This document shows, piece by piece, positions 50,951 through 55,348 of a stretch of 55,348 nt of DNA. The notes under the pieces were generated by a model that was not told the DNA's origin, ran no database searches, and saw nothing but the letters and a program-made list of their open reading frames with translations. Location of the stretch: assembly GCF_031020795.1 (NCBI RefSeq), contig NZ_JAVHJP010000003.1, forward strand, positions 1 through 55,348. Direction: 5' to 3'. The stretch is from Hydrogenophaga pseudoflava (GTDB lineage Bacteria > Pseudomonadota > Gammaproteobacteria > Burkholderiales > Burkholderiaceae_C). Made by a program: the position numbers and the translations under genes. The stretch's first letter is position 1. Each line of letters opens with the position of its first letter.

Positions 50951-52327
50951 TCAGTCGCGTCCGCCGCGCCCCCGCCCCCGGCCGCGGCCGGAGTCCCCAC
51001 CGGAATCGCCGCTGCCCGAGGAGCCGCTGCCGGAAGAACCACTTCCGGAGGAACCGCTGCCCGAGGAACCGCTGCCCGAAGAGCCGCTGCCCGAGGACCC
51101 GCTGTCGCCGCCCCGCCCGCGCCCCCGACCGCTGTCGCCACCGGAGTCACCGCCCGAGCCACTGCCGGACGAGCCGCCGCGACCTGATTCACCGGTCTCC
51201 CGGCCTCCCCGCCCGCGCCCACGCCCGCGACCGCTGTCGTCGGCGCTGCTGCCGGCGATGGCGGGTGGAATGGTGGGCACGACCGGAGACACCTGGCGCT
51301 CGCCGCGCCGGCCCTCGCTGCGGAACTCCAGCCGCTCGACCCGCAGGCGCTGCTGCTCGTCCACCCGCCCCCGCACCTGGACCGGCTGGTCGACGCGCAG
51401 CGCCGCCAGGTCCCCGCCTTCGACGCGGGCTGCTTCGTCCAGCACCAGCGATTCGTAGCCCAGCCGCAACTCCCGGCCGCTGAACCCGTGCACATAGCCC
51501 TGCAACAGCACCTCCCGGCTGCCGCCCATGGCAGCCCGGGTCGGCTGCACCTGCAGCGCCTGCACCTGGAGCCGCCCACCCACCCAGCGGCCACGCACGC
51601 CGACCTCCTGCCCAGGCGCGACACCGTCCGGTGCTGGCGACCAGGCCAGCGGTGTGTCGCCCACGCGCGCTCCACCGGCGCCCGGCGGCACATACGGACC
51701 GGTGACTACTGCCTCACCGGCGACCGCCCGCTGCACCCGGGTCGCGCGGATCTCGCCACTGGCCACTCGCTGGCCGCTGACACGCACCCAGTCGCCGACG
51801 GCCAGCCCCTGCAGATCGCCGCGCTCCAGTGCGGTGGCGACCTGACCCATCACCTCGAAGCGGCCGGACGCGGCGTCCAGCGCGGTCAGCGGGCCGACAG
51901 CGGCATCGATCACCGCGATCCGCATGGCCCGCAGCTGATCCCCCGTGCCACCGGCCTGCAGGGCCACCAGCTGGCCGACGGCCAGATCGCCCAGCGGGCT
52001 GGGCTGGCCCCCGCGCTCCACCGGTGTCGACGGCTCGTACTCGACCTCGATGCCGTTGACGCAGATGCTCGCAAAGCCGGTGACCACGCCCACGATGCCG
52101 GTGCCACCCAGGCCATTGCCCGTGGCGACCTGGCCCGTGCCACCGATGCCCCCGGGGTCTGGCCCGCGCACCGCGGGTGCGCCGGTGCCCCCGAGGCCCG
52201 AAGGGTCGGCCGCCGGGTTGCGCAGCGAGGCCACGCTGCACGCTGCGGCCCCCGGCGCCGGATGCCGGGGCGCCAGGCCGCCGCAGCCGGCCAGCGCCAG
52301 CAGCAGAGGCAGCACCCACCGCTTCAT
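50951..52327 (-). CDS. DUF5666-type lipoprotein with Gly/Ser and RGR-rich C-terminal tail
   Basis: 458 residues. The signal peptide ends in a lipobox LAGC (C15), predicting a lipid-anchored envelope protein. Residues about 80-365 contain repeated beta-rich OB-like units in the DUF5666 style (FEVMGQVATALERGDLQGL, VGDWVRVSGQRVASGEIRATRV, PGQEVGVRGRWVGGRLQVQALQV, VDQPVQVRGRVDEQQRLRVERL). The last 85 residues are low complexity with GRGRGRG blocks and (SGSGS)n. The start overlaps the DUF6502 stop as ATGA. The tail resembles the divergent secreted protein, suggesting a related role. Function unknown. Confidence 0.85.
   Translation of the reverse strand: MKRWVLPLLLALAGCGGLAPRHPAPGAAACSVASLRNPAADPSGLGGTGAPAVRGPDPGGIGGTGQVATGNGLGGTGIVGVVTGFASICVNGIEVEYEPSTPVERGGQPSPLGDLAVGQLVALQAGGTGDQLRAMRIAVIDAAVGPLTALDAASGRFEVMGQVATALERGDLQGLAVGDWVRVSGQRVASGEIRATRVQRAVAGEAVVTGPYVPPGAGGARVGDTPLAWSPAPDGVAPGQEVGVRGRWVGGRLQVQALQVQPTRAAMGGSREVLLQGYVHGFSGRELRLGYESLVLDEAARVEGGDLAALRVDQPVQVRGRVDEQQRLRVERLEFRSEGRRGERQVSPVVPTIPPAIAGSSADDSGRGRGRGRGGRETGESGRGGSSGSGSGGDSGGDSGRGRGRGGDSGSSGSGSSGSGSSGSGSSGSGSSGSGSSGSGDSGGDSGRGRGRGRGGRD
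51009..51098. repeat. 15-bp tandem repeat encoding the Ser/Gly tail of the lipoprotein
   Basis: Six units of the type CCGCTGCCCGAGGAA (with variants), read on the minus strand as SSGSG. The units differ at a few third positions, so it is an in-frame coding repeat that may vary in copy number between strains. Confidence 0.85.
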
Positions 52328-53232
52328 GGGGCCTCCTGCCCGTCCGTGGGCGGGGGCGGCGCCGCGCTGCGCTCGCTGTAGAAGTACATGCCGAAGGTGA
52401 AGCGCTGCTCGGGCGGTGGCAGGCCGTCCCGCCCAGCGTCCGCCTGGTCCTGTGCCTCGGCGTCCATGGCCGCCTTGTTGAGCGCCAGCAGGACCTTCAT
52501 GCCCATCTGCTCGGACATCTTGTTCAGCCGCTCCACCGAAGCCGGCGCGAGCCCGCTGTAGTGCACGCTGCGCTCCATGAACGGTGGCTGGCCGGCCAGC
52601 AGGTTGTGCACCGCGGCCGCGGCGTGGTCGTGCAGGTTGTGGCCCAGGTAGAAGGCCTTTTCATCGGCGCCGCGCGAGGGCACGAAGGCCGCCGTATTCA
52701 GGCAGACCCGCCCCGCCTCGTCCAGGTGCACCACGCCCAGGCTCAACCATTCGTCGAGCACCACCCGCGAGCGGATGTCGCTGTTGACGCTGGCGACCAG
52801 CGCCTCGAACGAAAGTTCGCCCCCTTCGCTCGCCAGGCGCGCCAGCGGCCGCGGGCCGCCATCTTCCAGCAGGTACTTCGGGTGGCCCATCCAGTGCGCC
52901 ACCAGCTGGGCACCACGCGGCACCACCGACGGTTCGATCGCCTCAGCGCTGGCCAGCAGACCGCGCAGGCGCGCCACGTCCTTGCGGTGCACACCGCTCA
53001 CCAGGCTCACGCGGCTGTCGGTCGGCGGCTTGTCGTCGAGGCGGAAATCCTGCTCGGCCACTTCGACGAACAGACCCTTGAGCAGGTCGGCCAGGTAGGT
53101 GTAGGTGACGCCGTGCGCCAGCATGAGCCGGACCAGCGGCCGCAGCAGCTTGCGCAGCGCGCGCACCAGGGCGGGCGACGGCCCGCCGGGCGCGGCACCC
53201 CGCAGGGCTGGAGACGGTTCGCGCTCGGGCAT
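52324..53232 (-). CDS. DUF6502 family protein, putative DNA-binding regulator
   Basis: 302 residues. The N-terminal part begins with PALVRALRKLLRPLVRLMLAHGVTYTYLADLLKGLF, then a DSRVSLVSGVHRKDVARLRG helix-turn-helix-like stretch (about residues 72-91). The C-terminal half is helical and unknown. The family is poorly characterised. Here it is transcribed ahead of and overlaps (ATGA) the DUF5666 lipoprotein gene, and its start faces the two palindromes at 53283-53329, so it may bind them. The ending (EQRFTFGMYFYSERSAAPPPP) contains a short conserved block. Regulatory function is an inference. Confidence 0.78.
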   Translation of the reverse strand: MPEREPSPALRGAAPGGPSPALVRALRKLLRPLVRLMLAHGVTYTYLADLLKGLFVEVAEQDFRLDDKPPTDSRVSLVSGVHRKDVARLRGLLASAEAIEPSVVPRGAQLVAHWMGHPKYLLEDGGPRPLARLASEGGELSFEALVASVNSDIRSRVVLDEWLSLGVVHLDEAGRVCLNTAAFVPSRGADEKAFYLGHNLHDHAAAAVHNLLAGQPPFMERSVHYSGLAPASVERLNKMSEQMGMKVLLALNKAAMDAEAQDQADAGRDGLPPPEQRFTFGMYFYSERSAAPPPPTDGQEAP

Positions 53233-53282
53233 GGGAGGGCTTGGGTGGGCTGAGACGGAATGACACGAAGTTTAACACTTCA

Positions 53283-53301
53283 TGTGGGAAAAATTCACAC
53301 A
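53283..53301. promoter_or_regulatory. Palindromic operator candidate, copy 1
   Basis: TGTGGGAA-AAA-TTCACACA forms a 19-bp palindrome with one mismatched pair between arms. It lies 51 bp upstream of the DUF6502 start. It matches copy 2 at 53311-53329 in the pattern YGTGNGAA-N3-TTCNCACA; the centres are 28 bp apart. Confidence 0.75.
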
Positions 53302-53306
53302 AACCA

Positions 53307-53335
53307 TTGACGTGGGAATTTTTCCCACACATACT
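53307..53335 (+). promoter_or_regulatory. Candidate promoter of the serine-rich secreted protein, with operator in the spacer
   Basis: TTGACG at 53307-53312 and CATACT at 53330-53335 are separated by 17 bp, a good sigma-70 layout (five of six and four of six matches). Operator copy 2 (53311-53329) fills the spacer exactly, so binding there would block RNA polymerase. The start codon is 75 bp downstream. Confidence 0.6.
53311..53329. promoter_or_regulatory. Palindromic operator candidate, copy 2
   Basis: CGTGGGAA-TTT-TTCCCACA: the inner 7-bp arms (GTGGGAA and TTCCCAC) are perfectly complementary. It overlaps the -35/-10 spacer of the plus-strand promoter. A T-run within it does not make it a terminator, because it sits upstream of both divergent genes. 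Confidence 0.8.
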
Positions 53336-53409
53336 GAAGCCCTGCGTGAGAGGAGTCCCCTCGGCGCATCACCCGGTCCCCACCCGTTCACACACTTCAG
53401 GAGAAAGAC

Positions 53410-54069
53410 ATGTTCGATTTCAGGAAATCGCAGCTCGCCACCCTGGTCACCGCCCTTGTACTGGGCCTGGCCTCCAGCGCCCTGCTGGCCAAGGACGGCG
53501 ATTCCGGTCGCGGCCGCGGCGGCGACTCCAGGGGCTCGTCGAGCTCGTCCGATGGCGGCCGCGGGCGTGGCGGCGACGACGGCGGTCGCAACCGCGGCAG
53601 CGACGACGGCGGCCGCAGCTCGTCGTCGTCCAGCAGCTCTTCAGGCGGCGGCTCGGGCGACAGCGGCCGGGGCCGCGGTCGTGGACGCGGTGGCGACGAC
53701 GGCGGCAGCTCGAGCTCGTCCTCGTCCTCGTCCTCCAGCAGTTCCTCGTCTTCTTCTTCGAGCAGCAGCTCGGACGGCGGGCGCCGCGGCCGCGGTGCGG
53801 ACGACGGCCCGAACCACCACGCCGACGGCCACGTGAGCGGGCGCGACCGCCCCCGCGGCGTCGAGGACAGCGGTGTGGATGCACCGGACGACAGCGATGG
53901 CCGTGTGCGCGGTCGCGGCACCCTGACCGCCCCCGGCCTGAACACCATTGGCACCGTCAACGCCCCGGGTCAGAACAAGCCGCGCGGCCGCGGTCGCGGT
54001 CAGGACGACGCCCCCGGCCACATCCGCCACAACAGCCTCGACGATCTGGCCGCCCAGGTGGGCTCCTGA
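53410..54069 (+). CDS. Secreted low-complexity protein with poly-serine and RGR repeats
   Basis: 219 residues. A signal peptide (FRKSQLATLVTALVLGLASSALLA) is followed by a mature chain made almost only of Ser, Gly, Arg and Asp: GRGRGG blocks, a run of 9 serines, RGRGRGRGG, then 22 consecutive serines (residues 100-121). The last 90 residues are less repetitive and include APGLNTIGTVNAPGQNKPRGRGRGQDD. No known domain. An AGGAGA site 5 bases upstream supports the ATG at 53410. It is divergent from the DUF6502-lipoprotein operon and ends in a strong terminator. Its tail composition mirrors that of the lipoprotein. Confidence 0.8.
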   Translation: MFDFRKSQLATLVTALVLGLASSALLAKDGDSGRGRGGDSRGSSSSSDGGRGRGGDDGGRNRGSDDGGRSSSSSSSSSGGGSGDSGRGRGRGRGGDDGGSSSSSSSSSSSSSSSSSSSSSSDGGRRGRGADDGPNHHADGHVSGRDRPRGVEDSGVDAPDDSDGRVRGRGTLTAPGLNTIGTVNAPGQNKPRGRGRGQDDAPGHIRHNSLDDLAAQVGS

Positions 54070-54089
54070 TCCGTTTCCAGGGTCTTCAC

Positions 54090-54114
54090 AGCCCGGCCCC
54101 GGCCGGGCTTTTTT
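54090..54114 (+). terminator. Rho-independent terminator of the serine-rich gene
   Basis: A 9-bp GC-rich stem (AGCCCGGCC, loop CC, GGCCGGGCT) is followed by a run of six T. It begins 20 bp after the stop codon. The T-run reaches the stop codon of the convergent Lrp gene. Confidence 0.95.
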
Positions 54115-54533
54115 CAGCGGTACGAGGTCAGCAGGATGCTGGTCTCGGTGCCGCGGATGCCGCTGAGCAGGCGGATGCGCTCCAGCGCCTGCGACAGCTC
54201 GGCCATGGACCCCACCGCCAGCTCGGCCAGCAGGTCCCAGCGCCCGTTGGTGTCGTGCAGGGCCGCCACCGAGGGCTCGCCCAGCAGGCTGGCGATCACC
54301 TCGCGCGTGCGGTTGCCTTCCACCTGCACCCCCATCCAGGCGCGGATGCGCTCGGGCTGGGCCTCGGGCTTGAGACGCACCGTGTAGCCCACGATCACCT
54401 GCGTGTCTTCGAGCTTGCGCAGCCGGTTGGTGACCGTGCCGCGCGAGACCTGCAGCTTGTGGGCGAGGTCGGCCACCGAGAGCCGCGCGTCCTGCCGCAG
54501 CAGGGCAATGAGTCGTTGATCAAGGTCGTCCAT
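54114..54533 (-). CDS. Lrp/AsnC family transcriptional regulator
   Basis: 139 residues. The N-terminal helix-turn-helix (LDQRLIALLRQDARLSVADLAHKLQVSRGTVTNRLRKLE) and the C-terminal RAM/AsnC ligand-binding domain (VGYTVRLKPEAQPERIRAWMGV, DLLAELAVGSM) are complete. Such proteins bind amino acids and regulate neighbouring genes. It is divergent from the ornithine cyclodeaminase gene, suggesting control by ornithine, arginine or proline. The ATG at 54533 is used; a TTG two codons upstream is weaker. The 128-bp gap is AT-rich near this gene, with a small CAGA-TTT-TCTG dyad. Confidence 0.93.
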   Translation of the reverse strand: MDDLDQRLIALLRQDARLSVADLAHKLQVSRGTVTNRLRKLEDTQVIVGYTVRLKPEAQPERIRAWMGVQVEGNRTREVIASLLGEPSVAALHDTNGRWDLLAELAVGSMAELSQALERIRLLSGIRGTETSILLTSYR

Positions 54534-54661
54534 GGTCAAAACGTCAGGTGAGTCTGCCGAAGTGACAGATTTTCTGCCGTTTCAGAACATTTTTGGCGGT
54601 TTTCATTGCCATCGCCCTCCTCCACACTGCCAGCTCCCCCTGTGCTGCCCGAAGACAAGCC

Positions 54662-55348
54662 ATGAAAACCAACGTCCAGAACCCCGATCTCGCCCGCTTC
54701 GTCGAAGCCGGCACGCTCTACCTGGGCGCCCCCGAAGCCGCCGAACTCGTGGCCGGCGTTGGCGTGGCCCACTGCATCGAAGCCATCGCCGCCCACATCC
54801 GCGCCGACTTCCTGCGCTGGGGCGATTTCGACAAGACGGCGCGCGTGGCCGCGCATTCCGACGTTGGCGTGATCGAGCTGATGCCGGTGGCCGATGCGCA
54901 GCGCTACAGCTTCAAGTACGTCAACGGCCACCCCGGCAACACCCGCCTGGGTCTGTCCACCGTGATGGCCTTCGGCGTGCTGGCCGACGTGGCCACCGGC
55001 GCGCCGCTGTTCCTGAGCGAACTGACGCTGACCACCGCGCTGCGCACGGCCGCCATGTCGGCGCTGGCGGCGCAGGTGCTGGCCCGCCCCGACAGCCGGG
55101 TGATGGCGCTGATCGGCAACGGCGCCCAGAGCGAGTTCCAGGCACTGGCGTTCCAGCACCTGCTGGGCATCACCGACCTGCGCCTGTACGACGTGGACCC
55201 CGCTGCCAGCGCCAAGCTGGTGACCAACCTGCGGGGCAGTGGCCTGCGCATCACCGTCTGCGCCAGCACGGCCGACGCGGTGAAGGGCGCCGACATCGTG
55301 ACCACCGTGACCGCCGACAAGCGCAACGCGCTCATCCTCACGCCCGAG
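54662..55348 (+). CDS. Ornithine cyclodeaminase family protein, N-terminal part (cut by window edge)
   Basis: 229 residues visible, no stop before the window ends. The family converts ornithine to proline and ammonia with NAD; related mu-crystallin-type members are ketimine reductases or dehydrogenases. Conserved stretches are KYVNGHPGNTRLGLSTVMAFG (read in two parts), LTALRTAAMSALAA-like LTTALRTAAMSALAAQVLA, and the NAD motif ALIGNGAQSEFQALAF. The D in YDVDPAASAK follows strand 2. The divergent Lrp/AsnC gene fits a role in ornithine or arginine catabolism, although the exact substrate needs biochemical data. Confidence 0.9.
   Translation, partial: MKTNVQNPDLARFVEAGTLYLGAPEAAELVAGVGVAHCIEAIAAHIRADFLRWGDFDKTARVAAHSDVGVIELMPVADAQRYSFKYVNGHPGNTRLGLSTVMAFGVLADVATGAPLFLSELTLTTALRTAAMSALAAQVLARPDSRVMALIGNGAQSEFQALAFQHLLGITDLRLYDVDPAASAKLVTNLRGSGLRITVCASTADAVKGADIVTTVTADKRNALILTPE

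Noticed and set aside
51009..51098. Short tandem repeats considered as a CRISPR array
   Set aside because: Units are 15 bp, directly contiguous without spacers, and lie within a coding frame.
53283..53329. T-containing palindromes considered as terminators
   Set aside because: They lie between the starts of divergent genes and show operator-like symmetry and spacing, so termination is not expected.
53397..53960. Minus-strand frame rich in Leu, Glu and Pro opposite the poly-serine gene
   Set aside because: Mirror image of the Ser/Gly/Arg codons. The plus-strand frame has a signal peptide, a ribosome-binding site, a promoter and a terminator.

Overview
The window is a high-GC stretch of a bacterial chromosome. 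It looks like a betaproteobacterium of the order Burkholderiales, most likely a Comamonadaceae member such as a Hydrogenophaga-like facultative autotroph. The genus is an inference. The grounds are the cbb gene order, the Bug/TctC-type binding proteins, the large acyl-CoA catabolism cluster linked to a Liv-type ABC transporter, and the tandem HDOD proteins. No tRNA, rRNA, CRISPR array, insertion sequence or phage gene was seen.

Region 1 (1-8753) is a Calvin-Benson-Bassham operon on the minus strand. Its order from the promoter is cbbY, rpe (cbbE), fbp (cbbF), prk (cbbP), tkt (cbbT), gph (cbbZ), gap (cbbG), pgk (cbbK, cut by the window edge). A divergent cbbR lies upstream. The rubisco genes that normally head this operon are not between cbbR and cbbY; the junction holds only two CbbR-type sites. 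Region 2 (8764-15206) has a patatin-like protein, a TctC-type binding protein, two tandem HDOD proteins and tex. Region 3 (about 15300-16690) is an AT-richer island with one HEPN-like orphan gene. Region 4 (16689-19011) has a DUF72 protein and a Bcr/CflA exporter.

Region 5 (19085-41850) lies wholly on the minus strand. An acyl-CoA ligase, a branched-chain-type ABC importer (binding protein, two permeases, two ATPases) and a run of 15 tightly packed genes cover acyl-CoA oxidation: FadB-like protein, thiolase, a split AtuA-like pair, a Bug protein, two acyl-CoA dehydrogenase family members (one AidB), three SDRs, a thioesterase and a reductase. The run ends in a GST, a GNAT and an O6-alkylguanine-DNA alkyltransferase. 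Near-identical TetR-type palindromes precede the ligase and the fadB-like gene, which suggests one regulon.

Region 6 (42060-47715) has an MFS protein with an ABM-like tail, the overlapping msrB-cysK-slyX operon, an ABC-2 exporter pair and a Gdt1/UPF0016 manganese exporter behind a yybP-ykoY riboswitch. Region 7 (47751-50940) is a divergent pair, a PD-(D/E)XK-like protein and a nuclease-helicase fusion, sharing a LexA-type box. Region 8 (50951-54114) is the most unusual locus. A DUF6502 putative regulator overlaps a DUF5666 lipoprotein with a Gly/Ser and RGR tail. Opposite them is a secreted protein with a 22-serine tract and RGR repeats, and two copies of a 19-bp palindrome lie between. Region 9 (54114-55348) is an Lrp/AsnC regulator divergent from a partial ornithine cyclodeaminase gene.
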